Part shown: positions 35,084 through 47,600 of the stretch, piece by piece
Numbering within the stretch: the stretch's first letter is position 1
How the letters are laid out: each line of letters begins with the position of its first letter
From: Hymenopus coronatus
Taxonomy: Eukaryota; Arthropoda; Insecta; Mantodea; Hymenopodidae
DNA length: 64,000 nucleotides
Direction of reading: 5' to 3'
Assembly: GCA_030762935.1 (NCBI GenBank)
Contig: CM060887.1
Coordinates: 15,988,501 to 16,052,500, forward strand
Program-made: the position numbers and the translations under genes
The notes under the pieces: model-generated
Told to the model about the DNA's origin: nothing
What the model saw: the letters and a program-made list of their open reading frames with translations, nothing else
Database searches by the model: none

Positions 35084-36294
35084 CAATAAAATCATACATA
35101 CATACCTCTTTATTACAAGATTGGCAGAATACAATTTTTGCAACCAAAGTAAAACATGGAACTTTGTTCAATCACTGCTGCACTAGAGAAGATTTTGATG
35201 TAGTGATTTTTGGCATCCTTTGGTAACTTTTTACTTACATTGAACTAACAAAATGGAACCCTGGTAAGTGGGAAATGTTCTTTGAAGCTGATGGCACCAT
35301 AGGTAAGACATGCCCTTCACTTGAACCTAGCTTGGAACAATGCTGTCCGCTGTTAAGTGCGCAAACATTTTTTTATGTTGCTCTTAATATCTCATGGTCT
35401 TTATAGATTATTTTCATCCCAACTATGCTATTAGACTTTGGTTTAAAATAAATTAAAGGTTAAGTTTTAATTGATTTAGCATAAAATAGGCTGAAATAGT
35501 CTTCAATGCCTAAATAAAACTGGGTTTAATAGTCAAGGATAAGGATAAAACATAAATAAAACATATGTTTTGCAGATGCCTGTCAAGAATAAAATAGGTT
35601 TTAACTCAAAGATCTGCAGTCTAGCCATCAATTAATTTTTGTATTTTCATATTATTTAATTAAGTAACATTTGGTCCATGAAAATTCTTCTTCTTCTTCT
35701 AATGCTAAACCTAGTGGCTATTTTCACACATTAAAAATGAACCACACAAGCATATTGCACAACAATGGAAAATTATTATATTTTGTTCAGGTCATTAACA
35801 AATACCTTTGAGCAATTACCAAAAATTATTTGATTGTTAACAATGCTGTCAATTACCAGGATCATATCATCAATGTCAGTGTGCAGAATGTTGTCCTGTC
35901 ATTAAATCTACTGACATGTGCCTGTCAGTTTTAAGCTGACTTAAAAATCATCAAAGTGGTCTGGGTTTGAATCCAACCTTGAGATCACAAGGCCAACATC
36001 TAACCATCTGAGCCATTCAGACTGATACTTTTGACAGTGCTTTTTGTTGATCATGCAATGCTGTTATTTGACACTTTAATTGATACTACACAAAATTCTG
36101 AAATTGATTGGAAAAAATGTATCATTATATCAGTGATGGGGCAAAACCCTTAACTGGTAAACACAGTAGTATTGTCCAACAATTCCAATCTAACATTATG
36201 GCAAATGCTAAATGGAAATCGTTTCCTCCATTGACATGCTTTGACCATAAAAATACATCAGTTACAGAAGTTCTTATCATTGTTATTAAGATTG
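34960..36294. other. Unassigned AT-rich sequence with AAT microsatellite
   Basis: (AAT)n-like tract at about 35025-35085. No exon or repeat family recognised. Confidence 0.3.
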
Positions 36295-36666
36295 TCAACT
36301 TCTTAAAAGTCGGCCACTATTAGCCTGACTTCTTTTTCCATTCTGTGAAGAAATTAGAGCATTAAACAAGTCATTCCTCTTGGATACTGAAGTCTGTTGA
36401 CTTTCACATGGCAAAATATTGGCCATATTATTTGAGCAGTGATCTGAAGCCTTATTTACTGAATCAGTCAACTCTGAATTTGCTGAAGGTTTAAGAAATC
36501 CATCTTGGTTGTCACAACTATCTAGCGTGGCTAACATATTCATCTCAACAGGCTGATGCACTATGGTTTGCAAGGGAGGAACTAAATCATTCTTTTGTTT
36601 CTTTATTATCTGCATTTGTAATACATAATTTACAAGGATCGTGAGATTGATTACAAAAATAAACAT
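36295..36666 (-). other. 123-codon ORF, longest simple ORF in the window, function unknown
   Basis: Hydrophobic beginning (FVINLTILVNYVLQMQIIKK) then a Ser/Asn/Gln-rich stretch ending NSGRLLRS. I recognise no domain. It is unlike the flanking AT-rich repeats in keeping a frame open, but there is no splice or homology support. It may be part of a mobile element. Confidence 0.3.
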
Positions 36667-36699
36667 ATAGTATAAATAATAACATGAGTATATACACTT

Positions 36700-37200
36700 T
36701 ACAAAAAAAAAATACAGGGAGTACAGTTATACAATATAACTTATTTAACTTTTCTATTTAACATTTTATACTCCTTTATAGAGTAATATTTTCTGAGAGA
36801 TACTTTTTAGTTACTTTAAGTTTACATTTTTCTTCAGTTATCTGTTTTATTTGTTTAGGCAAATGATTGTACAAATATTTGGTTTTACTTTCTATACTTT
36901 TGTTACCTAACATTTCTCTTAGTCTGTTTAAGAAATAATTTTGTTTTGTTCTCATGTCATGTTTGTGTATGTGCATGTTTTTACTTTGATTGCTATGATT
37001 TTTATTGAGTATTTAATGCATTCATATATATATATATATATAGTGCCAGATATGTTAATATATTTAGTGTTTTATAGGAATTTCTACAAGTATCTGTCTT
37101 CAGTAGTTTACATATCATTTCTGTAGTCTTAATATTCTTTACATTGTTTTTTTTTTTGTACACAGAAGATAAAGTCAGTGGCTTCAATAGAAAAATTACA
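36700..37200 (-). pseudogene. Non-LTR retrotransposon 3' end of the ORF (Jockey/CR1-like)
   Basis: Minus-strand pieces CRNSYKTLNILTYLALYI and HDMRTKQNYFLNRLR, then KTKYLYNHLPKQIKQITEEK. These match the region after the reverse transcriptase thumb (C-x-x-LF-KKLNILTL-SLYI ... H-YNTRNK ... LYNKLPKEIK). The frame is broken by a (TA)n tract at 37024-37042. Confidence 0.7.
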
Positions 37201-38987
37201 ATATGGATTAAACAGACTGAAAATGAGTCAGTCCAGCTGAAGTGCACTCAGGCTAGTGAGGTCTCTGGGGGGCCAATTGAGGAACTACTTGATTGAGAAG
37301 TAGTGACTCCAGATTGAGAAGTCTGCATCAACCATCTGGGAGGGCCTCGAGGCACTGATTATGTTTCATCCTCCAGCACTGCACCCCATTCATGATGACT
37401 TTGGGCCAAGATGGGGTATGCAGTGACCAGGCGGTAGACCATGGTACCTTGTGGACTATCATGCCATGGAGTTACGTTTTTAACCAAGGAAATTGGGTAA
37501 AGAAAGCAATTAGATACTCAACAGTGTTCTGTGGAATAGGAATTTGATCAGTAACATAATGCAACAAGTTTTACAAACAATAATAGAAAGTGTACTTTCA
37601 TGTCCAAAAACTGGACAATAAATCAAAGAGTGCAGAAAAGAGTTTTGGCAAAAAAAAAAAAAAAAAAAAAAAGGGAGAATATCTAAACTACAACATACTA
37701 GAAACACATACATTAAACAAGAAATGTATGTACAGGAAACTGTTATCAAAAGAATATCAAAAAGGTCTCTACAGTGGTATGGACACAAACAGAGTAGCAT
37801 GGTGCAATTGGATGGTGCCAGGCAGAGAAATGTGGGGAAGAGTCAGAAGAATATGATATGAGGGAATATGTGGTACTATGAAGAAGAGGGACAATGGGAT
37901 GATAGGAGCCTCTGGAATCAAGGCAAACTGCTGTAAAGTGGAGAGCTTGTAAAAATAAAAGTAAAATTAAGAATAATGCAAGTGTTTTAATAACACAATG
38001 AAAAGTTGCAAGCATGAAGTGTGACAGTCATCAAAATATATAGGGATATTATTGTATTCGAGGCAATTTTATGTATGGAAGTCGATATAGTATAAAAGTA
38101 TTGTTAAAAGCTATATACTTTGGGTAAAATCACCCAGGGCCTTTGAAATGGTAACAAGAGTACAAATACATGTTTAATAGGTGTAAATATAGGTGTTTTT
38201 TCAAGTCAATCTTTAAGTACTACCTATGACCTTCAAAAGCAGGGAGGCAGGGGTATTGTCATAAGAAATACCACAAATGTTTTCATCTTGTCAATAATTC
38301 ACAGCTGAAGCGAAACAATAGGAATGAATTGTCCTAAGAGATGAAAACATGAATTGTATTTGATAAGACAATTCAGCGAAATAGACTATTAATCATTTAT
38401 GATGTATAGGAAGGGAGATTTTATCAGATTATGATTGTAATACTTACATTAGTTCTCAAATGGTAGATGAAGCATTCGACCATTTTTATTTACTGAATGT
38501 TTTTGTTTCTTTCTTCACTGCCTCCTGAATTAAACAAAAAAAAGTCAGGTGTGACAAGATTTCAAAGAAATGAACATCAGCTGCGATGAGATGTTTGGAC
38601 AATATTGCTCCAGTCAAATGACTGTGATTGGTTGAAATTGTCTAATCTTGGTCATTGCATAGTCGCTTTAATAGTTAAGCTAAAATGTCATCCTAAATAT
38701 CTGGCAAGTCTAACTCTCGGCCATGATTTCAGTGTAAGTGACTGATGTTTGTTCACAGATTCTGGCAAACTTATTTTGGAAAAATATCTCTCCCAATGGG
38801 ACTGCATTTCCTTCTGTTCTGATTGCTCATGCAGTTAACGTGAAGGAGACAAATGGGAACTTTAAACTGCTTTTCACACATATCCAATATGAGAAATACA
38901 AATGCTATAATGTGGAGATCTTAACATTATTACAATTCTGCTCATCTTGCAGCTCAGGTACACAAAATATTGTTGTTTTATGTAATT
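37201..38987. other. Unassigned sequence with homopolymer
   Basis: A22-24 run at about 37650-37672. A moderately GC-rich piece at 37240-37490 might be a decayed SINE but has no recognisable head. Nothing else assigned. Confidence 0.3.
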
Positions 38988-39566
38988 ACTAGTGGACCCA
39001 ACAGACGTTGTAATGTAGTCACGTCTTTAATTCGAAAATTTAAAACTTTTTTGTAGGTTACAGTGGCTGTTAATTAACGCACATGTAAATTTGATAGAAA
39101 ATTATACAAAGTACTCACATCAATTCCACACTGAATTTGCAAAATGTATAGTTTTTTATGCACACTTTAAAACTCTTAAAACATTAATTGAATCTTATTG
39201 TATTTTAATTAGCATACTTTTTTTTTTTGTAACACAATAATAACACGAAGTTATAAAATATTTTCCTGAATTTGATCGTAGCACCACCTGTTGGGAAAAA
39301 CTGGAATTGGAATGAAATATTAATGAATATTCGATACTACAATTGTAGTGCAGTGTGCCGGATCCAATCTAAAACATTCCAAAATTAACAACAATTTATA
39401 AATAAAAAATTAATTAAATAAACAATTTCCATTGAACCGAACTCAGAAACTAAACCATTCTCGAATCCACTGGAACATACACAAAAAATTTCAGTAAAAT
39501 CAGTCCAGTCGTTTAGGAGGAGGTCAGTCACTTACACATGCACAGAAGAATTATATATATAAAGAT
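38988..39566 (+). mobile_element. Widespread insect repeat with ACTAGTGGACCC start and ATATATATAAAGAT end
   Basis: Begins ACTAGTGGACCCAACAGACG and ends with AAATCAGTCCAGTCGTTTAG, GGAGG, a CAGAAGAATT and TATATATAAAGAT. This paired start/end signature recurs in many arthropod genomes (my recollection; class not certain). About 580 bp, non-coding. Confidence 0.6.
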
Positions 39567-40510
39567 GAGAGGGACATCAGAGAGAAAAAACATATTCTAC
39601 AAAAAAATGACCTTCTCAGAAAGAATTGCTGCCTAGAGAGAAGAATGTATTTATGACTCCTCTTGTTGACCCAAAAGGTGTATATCTTCTTCTGCTGTAT
39701 ATTAAATTGGGTCTTATAAAAAGCTTCTAGAAAATCATGAACAAAACATCACAAGCAAAATTCTGTATTTGTGAGATAAGTTCCCAAAGATCAGTGAGGC
39801 AAAAATTAAGGAGGGAATATATGTAGGACCACAAATTAGGGAATTAATGACTTATGTATACTTCCTTGATTTGTTGAGTGATGTTGAAAACTTTGTATGG
39901 CTGCTTTCATAAATGTTTGTAAGATCTTTTTAGGCAACCATAAGCCAGAAATCCATCACAATATTGCACAATAACTATTGAGATCATACCACTGGGATGT
40001 AATATATTACTTAAGATATATTTCATGAACATTCACATGGACTTCTTTCTGATGGTAGCAACAAACATGGAGAACAGTTCCACCAGAACTGCGCATTTTC
40101 ATAATTGGGAAGGTGTTATCAAAGTAAATGGAGAGCTACATTTTTGTCCAACTACTGCTGGACTTATTAAAATACATTCCTAAAGCAAAGACTTGCAGGA
40201 AATCAGGAAAAAAGCATTTTAAAGTATGTTTACACACTTTTCTTTACTCTTATGTTGCTCACTTCTTTGATTAATTTTTGAACTAACACAGAATTTTTGG
40301 TTCTCCTTTTGCCAGATACACATAGGCTAAGCATTTACAGAAACTATTATCAGTTCTTTGCATAAACATAGTGTCCATTGTTCTAGGTCTTCCGGGAAGG
40401 CTTGTCTTCTCTCCACGACATTTAGCTGAACTGTTCAGTCCTGATGAAGCCCCAATTAGTGAGGTGAAATGTTGGCAATAAATTCAGCAAGATGCAGCCT
40501 TCCTGGACAC
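39567..40510. other. Unassigned sequence
   Basis: No gene or repeat recognised. The segment ATGAAGCCCCAATTAGTGAG near 40443 looks like a retroelement tail but cannot be placed. Confidence 0.25.
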
Positions 40511-41166
40511 AAAGAAACTATGATAACTCAAAAACGAAAAGTCAGTAAAACACCAAACTTGATATTTAAGTTTAGTATCTTCCAGGGATGCGACACAAAG
40601 ATTTTGAGAAAAATACCCCCACCCCCAACTACCCTTTACATAGAACTTTTTTTCGAAATTTTTGATTTTCTAAAAAATGGCTCTAACGATTTTGATTAAA
40701 ATATCGTATATTAAAGCTACTTACCTGACAAATAAAATGTATATATTGAATTTTCTGGAAATAGCCTCTGAAGAGTATTTTATTTTGGATGAATTTTACG
40801 GAATTTTGAATACCTGCTAAACCATAAGAGATGGAAAAAAAGCTTACTGCATGAAAAATGTAGAGCACGTTAAAACAATTTACGTTGTATAAATTTTTTT
40901 CGTGGAGTTCATCGGTTTTGAGACATTCCCTGGTTTTTGTTTCTGCTTTGAAAAACATACTTTTCTCATACAGGAAATTGCCAACTGCTGTCCATACAAA
41001 CAAAGGAATTTCAGTGACATAGCAACCAGCTTATTTCGCTTCTACTTACAAGGAAGCAAATAATAAGACTGTTACTGCTAATTTTTTCTCGATTAGATGA
41101 AGTAAATAGAATAATTTGTGCAGAGATGTAGAGAAAGTCATGTGAATGGAACACATCAGACTTTTT
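40511..41166 (-). repeat. Rpt-A copy A24, reverse, palindromic end missing
   Basis: Starts in the AACTCAAAAACGAAAAGTC block and ends GGAACACATCAGACTTTTT. Confidence 0.85.
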
Positions 41167-41466
41167 GGATATTTCTTGTTTTTTGTTTCAGCTTTAAAAA
41201 ACAAACTTTTCTGATACAGAAATTTGTCAACTCCTATTCACACAAACAAAGGAACTTCAGTCACATAGCAACCAGATTTTGACTATCACTTTAATCTATG
41301 GTACTCCCTTATTTCGCTCCTACTTTTAAGGAAGCAAGTTATAAGACTATTTCTGCTAATTTTTTTTCAATTAGCATAAAGTAAATAGAAGCATAAGCTT
41401 TCTAACAATAATTTGTTACAGAGATGTAGAGAAAGTCATGTGAATGGAACACATCGGATTTTTTTC
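41167..41466 (-). repeat. Extra Rpt-A terminal fragment A25
   Basis: Repeats the last ~300 bp of the element (TTTCAGCTTTAAAAAACAAA ... GGAACACATCGGATTTTT) directly after A24 in the same orientation. Confidence 0.82.
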
Positions 41467-41894
41467 TGATATATTCAAAAGAACAATGCAGATATACCGT
41501 GGCTTCATTGTATTTGTTGCCCATTTGTTTTTAAAAGCTTCACGTGACAGCATTTGTATAGCTAGCATTCGGTCTATGCATATTTCATGTTGTAACTTTA
41601 TAAGAGTGCATGAAAGGTAGGTAATACATCTGATATTGATCAGTACTGTACTTTGCTTACACGTAATGATGCGTGACCGTTGTGAAACTGTAATGAGAAT
41701 AAAATGTGAAGGGCTTGAGATTGGAACCACTCATGTATGAGACATGCGTCGTTTCACGGTATTCCAGAGCGTAGAGCAAATCTGAGGAATCACTTTAAAG
41801 ATTATGTTTGGATGCACAACGCTAGCAGTATGTGCCAGGTGCACCTAACTGTATCTAGAACATATCTATCATGACTTTCTCTACTACATATAGT

Positions 41895-42030
41895 AAGTAG
41901 GGGAAATGTGTACTCCGCCATCGTGCGGAATGTTTCGTCAATGGCCCACATGGGTTCGATTCCCGTGACCGGCCTACCTGGCTCATAAGTTTTTTCGGGG
42001 TTTCCCCGGGTCACTAGGCGAAGGGTATAT
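41895..42030 (+). repeat. SINE-4-type head fragment
   Basis: GCGGAATGTTTCGTCAATGG, CATGGGTTCGATTCCCGTGA (B box) and CGGGGTTTCCCCGGGTCAC, similar to the head of the 22225-22850 copy. Body absent. Confidence 0.65.
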
Positions 42031-42257
42031 TATCTGTCCATCCATACTTCACCGGCGATGTAAACAAATCAGAATGTATTCTTCCACGAATGCACAAGTA
42101 CACACTGCATGGTGCTCAGCTGAGTGCGTCTGCCATAAAATTGCAAAACCGCGTACCTACGTGTGGCAGGAAAAGAATTGCTACATACGTTTACTGTTCA
42201 CAGATAATGATTAACCCTATTAAATAAAATACATCAAAACAGTAAGAGAAATGAAAT

Positions 42258-42443
42258 TGCGTTTTATTTATGGACGCTCTGTAACTACTGTGGTTCTCAG
42301 CGTCCCATTCTATACTGGGTGTGAAAGACGGCTTAATTTTGCTCAGAGGCCTCTCTATCAGTCTTGAGGTTCTTTTACGTGCCGTAAATCTTCGACACGG
42401 GACCAACGGCTTTACTTCCCTTCCGTCGGGAAGGGAAGTAAAA
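42258..42443 (-). repeat. SINE-1 copy, 5' truncated
   Basis: Same truncation point as the copy at 10513: GTTTTATTTATGGACGCTCT through TTACTTCCCTTCCGTCGG. The tRNA head is missing. Confidence 0.85.
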
Positions 42444-43299
42444 TTCTCCCGTAATATCATAAAATGTAGAAATGTTGTTTGGAAGTTTGTTCAATAAACA
42501 TCCGTACATCGATCCTACAGATTTTTTAATTTTAGCATTCACATACGAGTATGTACAATCAAACACTGCACATTTCTTCAATACAATGACTTACCAGAAA
42601 AGCTAATCTGAAGATGGAACTGCTCCCACTCCTTCAAGATACAAGTCATTTGCTGTAGTTGCATCATCACAGAGATTGATAATTAGTGGGCCAACGACAA
42701 TCCACCATTCCCTCCAAATCTCACTCTGCTCTTCCCAAACCATCTGTGACCGTGTATGACACCACATTGACTGCTTTTAAGGCTGCCACTTGTAAAGTTG
42801 CTTGCACAAAATTTCGCAACTCTGCTTATTTAAAAGTTTTGCACACTTTATGCTGTTTTAGAAAACACCAGTAAATTGTACCTTTAAGCTAAGAATATTA
42901 TTTAATGAAAAGGTAAGGTACTTTTCACAAAACTTATTATATACACTAGGAATAATTCTTTCTACTTTTTGACTAGAAGCAGCCGCTGAACTGCACAACG
43001 TATATACATTGTTACATAAAAAATAATGACTAAATGATCAGTAAATGTTGTTCCTTAATCATTCATACTATATTATTTAGATAACATTGCTTAGTGTATT
43101 ATGATATTTCTGTACTCATGCGGTAATTTAAGCGGGACTGTTTGTAATGAAGAAAAGCAGTAAAATGTTCGGCAACCAATCATAGGCATTGCAACCTGCT
43201 ACTTTTATTTACATTACCGATGAAGTAAGGCTGGACGGAGAATATGTAGATTCATTATATCCCCCGAATATTCCGGTTCACCATTTCCTAGCTCCCATC
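42444..43299. other. Unassigned sequence
   Basis: Short ORFs only; none recognised as exons. Confidence 0.3.
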
Positions 43300-43620
43300 A
43301 TTTGCTAACCATCGCCCCTTAGGGGTTGAAAGACCAGGCAAATCTGTTCGCGGGTTGCAGCTGGATGATGGATTACGCATTGTAAAAGGTTATCCTGGTG
43401 TCGTCGTCGGGAACACCCGGTTCTTCGGGTTAGGGAGTCCACCAGGAGGCTCGGGATAGCCTATGGCGGCGTCTGAGTGTTCCAGCTGTAGCACTAGAAA
43501 CCCCGTCCATGCTTGCGCTCATCGTCATTCGGATCTGGCCGCCCTTCGGGTATCTCCCCTTGTCCCTCCCTCACTGGGGTCAATAAGAGGCCACAAGGGA
43601 CGGCGCTTTGCATATGAACA
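43300..43620 (+). repeat. SINE-4-type copy upstream of the channel gene
   Basis: GC-rich body with GTTATCCTGGTGTCGTCGTC, GGGAACACCCGGTTC and ATCTCCCCTTGTCCCTCCCT. It resembles the body of other SINE-4 copies. Confidence 0.55.
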
Positions 43621-44399
43621 TGCTTTTATGGACTCAGCAATCATTTATTCACAGATTTGGAAAATTCATTGAGGCAGAAAGGCATAATTTTGAACATTTA
43701 TTACACTAAGATACAATGCTTATGAAATATACTGTGCAATACCCGTGCAGTGGTGATACTCTGTGCGTCTGCCTTTGATCAATGTTTAACTGTCTATACG
43801 AGTAAAAGAACCCTGTACAAGAAAATGGTTTGAATAAAAGTTGTTTTTGATGAGGAATAAGGAAACAAAATAAAAAGTTGGTTCCCATTTAAAAAACGTA
43901 CCATGGCCCTGAAATTACCATCCAAATTTTATCCAATTAAAACACAACTCGTATTTACTTTCCCTCTTTATATCAAACATTTTTATTTAAGACGATTCTT
44001 TCTACAACGCTTAGTTTTGAAGGTATTCTATAGTTTCAAGTTAAATGGTCCATCCTGTATATATGATGTTTTAAACTCAGAAAATAAGGAAATTTGGTGT
44101 CGTAATTTTGGGTGGAATGCAATGCTTCCTCTACTTGCTCTGGTTAAGTAGTAAGAAGTATAAAGTACACCATTTCGAAAGTATCGCAATATAAAGGAAA
44201 TTTAAATAACTCAGTTTTCATGGCAGTTTTATGTTAGTTCTGTTAGATAATGCTTGCGTGTAGAGTGGTTAGATAGTAGGAACCATTTCTCAGCGTCACC
44301 ATGTGATTTCATAAAGCGCCTGAATCACGCAAATACAAAAGTGTTTACTTTAGCCGCTATAGTAAGGTCGAGCGAGACGCGAGCATTTCCAGTTTGATC
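43621..44399 (+). other. Region just upstream of the channel gene
   Basis: Must hold the promoter and 5' leader if exon 1 is the first exon. I see no TATA box, initiator or CpG island that I would defend. The frame of exon 1 is open back to 44307. AT-rich, with no recognised repeat apart from the end of the SINE at 43300-43620. Confidence 0.3.
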
Positions 44400-44623
44400 A
44401 TGCAGGAGTTCCGTTTGACCCAGGGTTGGCAACAACAGATTGCAGCAGCGCCGAGACTTCAAAGAAGAAGACTGATCGTCCACAGCCAACCACAACCACA
44501 ACCACCAGAGTCTCACAAGTCCTGCAGTCATGTCATGGTTGACTATTTGGCTGAAATATTTCGAACAATCACCGTGCATGGATTTGTACACTTTACTTAC
44601 ATCAGACGACATCCTCTAGAACA
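44400..44623 (+). CDS. Channel gene exon 1: cytoplasmic N-terminus with HG motif
   Basis: Residues 1-74 plus two bases of codon 75. The start is the only ATG in this open frame; an in-frame TGA lies at 44304-44306. A further upstream coding exon spliced in between 44307 and 44400 cannot be excluded. A Gln/Pro-rich stretch (about residues 28-36) precedes CSHVMVDYLAEIFRTITVHG, which fits the family's signature just before the first membrane segment. The His-Gly pair at 60-61 is the gating motif of DEG/ENaC channels. The donor is GTAACG; the split codon CA|T gives His75 when joined to exon 2. No TATA box was recognised upstream. Confidence 0.85.
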
Positions 44624-47600
44624 GTAACGTAGCTTTAGTTCTTTCTTTATCCAAAGTGCTAGTTGTAAAGAAACTTCTCTTTTCTGTAATGTCAAAGTGT
44701 GGTTCCGTGCTAACGTGTGTGACTCGCATTCGGGAGGTCGATGGTGCGATTTCCGTGGCCGGCTTTCCTCACGCATGCGTCTTTTCAGGATTTCCCCTGG
44801 TCGCCAAGAGAATTCTGCATCCCCCGTATTTCCAGACCCTTCATCTCGTTTCCATTATCTTTTCATGTATCCTTCAGCCCGTTGGTTTCTCTCAGGGTTG
44901 GTAGTGTCGGCGATGATGCTCGGTGCAGCGTGACAAGCTAAAGAAGTTAACTGTAACTCTTACAGTGAACTTCCCGACTTTGGCTGGTTGCCAGAGAACA
45001 AGGATCGCTCCTTTGATTCGTTGCTTTCTATGTGGATCAGGTTCCCTGGTCTGCCTGAAGGTCTGTCGAAAAGTTTCGGTCTGATAACTGTAGGGACAGT
45101 GTCATTGGTACGCCGTCGCTCTGTTTCCGGCCGCCCGGTATATCCTACCTCCCGGGGCGTCCCCTCGTACAAAAACACGACACGAGCAGTTGGTGGGCCG
45201 AGGGCAGCACGAAAGGGTGTTATACATGTAGGTACCCATTCTTGCTAGAATTTAACCACGTTCTGATGGGAAGTGAGGTTTGCAGGATGATCGGTGTACC
45301 TAAATGAGGTTGGGGAGAGAAAGGAGGTACAAGCTTACAGGTTTTATGCTCTCCTGTGACCTAAAAACATTGTTAGAAAAAGGTCCGTGTGTGACTGTGA
45401 ATAAAAGCTCAAAAACGAAAAGTTGGTAAAATACCAAACCTTAGTTTAGTGTCTTCCAAGGATGCGACACAAAGATTTTGAGGAAATGTCTCACCCAAAT
45501 ACCCTTTCTATGGAAATTTTCTCAAAAATGGCTCTAACGATTTTGATTAAAATACCGCATATTAAAGATATTTACATGACAAATGAAATGTATATTTTGA
45601 ATGTTTTGGAAATAGTCTCTAAAGAGCTCTCCGTTCTGCATACATTTTGCATAACTGGTAAACCGCAAGAGATAGACAAAAACTTGCTGCACAAAAAATG
45701 TAGATCTCGTTAAAACAGAGTTTATGTCATATTTATCTTCTTCGTGGAGTTGACCATTTTTGGGATATTCTTTGTTATTGGTTTCAGTTTTAAAATACTT
45801 TCTCATCCGGGAGTTTGTCAACTCCTGGCAATGCATAGAAACGGATTTTAACTATATGACACCAGCTTTTAAAAGATTTGGGTATCGCCTTAGCCTAGGT
45901 CCAAGAGTGAGAAAAGCTGGTCGTGGCTGGAGAAGAGATAGAGGAGGTCGACACATTTATATATTTGGGAAGTGTAGTGACAAGAAGAGGAGGAGAAGAA
46001 GATTGGAAAGCCAAAATTAAAAAAAGGCAAATGGGGTCTTTATGCAGTTATATGCAGTATGGAAAAATAGGCACATTTCTAGGAATATAAAAAAAAAAAA
46101 TCTTTAATACAAATGTGAAATCCATTCTCCTGTATGCATGTGAAACATGGAAAGTTGCCCAAATTCCTTGCAGACCTTCATAAACCGTTGCCTGCGTCGC
46201 ATCTTAAACATCAGATGGCCTGAAATGATATCCAATGAGCTTTGGAAAGCAACAGATCAACTCCAGGTAGAAGCTGAAATCAAGAGACGGAAATGGAAAT
46301 GGATAGGACACACATGGAGGAAGCCAGCGGGATCCATAAAACGAACAGCATTAGAATGGAACCCACAAGGGGCACGAAAAAGAGGTCGTCCTAGAAAGAC
46401 CATAGAGGAGGAGGCACTAAAAGTGGGGAAACGTTGAAAGGAAGTTAAGGCGTTGGCAAGTCGGAGAACGCAATGGAGACGTTTCACGGATGCCCTATGC
46501 TCCGGAAGGAACAAGAGGAAAAAAGTCAAGTAAATCAAGTAAGTTAGCCCAGTGTACTTCCTTATTTCTCTTCTACTTACAAGGAAGCAAGTAATAAGAC
46601 AATTTCTGCTTATGTGACAATTTTAATTGTTTCCTCACAGAAACCGTGCGTAGGACAGGAGTTGGAATTTCTGCTAATGTTATTTCGATTATCATGAAGT
46701 AGAGAGAAGTGTTTTAACAATAATTTGTTACAGAGATGAAGAGAATGTCGTGTGAATGGAACATCAGATTTTTATTATTTCATCCGCACTCATACTGCCA
46801 GATGCAAAGAAAATCCCCCCTGACCTCGCAGACAAAAGCAACGTCTTTTAGAGTAATAAAACCATGGTTTTCTCTTCCCAAAAGTCCTATTTCTAAGTTG
46901 ACTAAAACCCTAACCATGGACATCGAATACATTGTACAATAAGATTCAAATACAAAAATATTAATCCACACACAGTTCAAAAGGACTAATACAGTCAAAC
47001 ATATTAAATAAGCCAGCATAAAAATACTAGAAATTAGTATTAATTAGGGACGGTAGGTATTCCTGTTTCAGAGTTCGAGTAGTACCAACGACGACCCTTT
47101 AGCACCTAAGTCAGCATTCAGCCGCAACCCGCCCAACACCGTCGGCTGAAACTTAAACAGATGACAAGGAAATGATATGAATAGGAATCGAATGACGGGG
47201 GGGGGGGGGTGTAATGACCCTATCCAGCATTCACCTGGGGATCTGAGAAAATCCTGAAAAAAACACGGATCACCTGAACCCACGATCTCCCGAATAACCC
47301 ACGACCTCGTAATAAATTCAAGATTAATCACCAATAACGAAATTCCAAACCAAATTTGAAGTACCACTTGGGAATTAAAGGAAGCTTTTCTGCACCAATC
47401 ACTGCGTTCTTTTTGGTTGGGAGCCAGTTTATGTGGAATCCATCGACAACAAACTGTAAAACGTTGATGTAAAATGGATTTGACTCAAGCAATAATCAAG
47501 TCGCCCGAATAAATTCATGAGATGTCTGTCGATATTGTTCAAGAATTGCTCAAACTTTGGCGTCCTTCACAAAATCTATCACTATTGGGGGGTGGGGAAT

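Noticed and set aside
37024..37042. TATA-box-like run
   Set aside because: A (TA)n microsatellite within a decayed LINE, with no gene start nearby.
43463..43672. Possible coding exon just upstream of the channel gene
   Set aside because: SINE-4-type sequence, without channel-family residues or a fitting splice phase.
46257..46538. 93-codon minus-strand ORF in intron 1
   Set aside because: Antisense shadow of the RTE fragment, whose plus-strand reading has clear family motifs.
47197..47209. G-run as a possible quadruplex regulatory site
   Set aside because: Single homopolymer in a SINE copy; no set of four spaced G-tracts.
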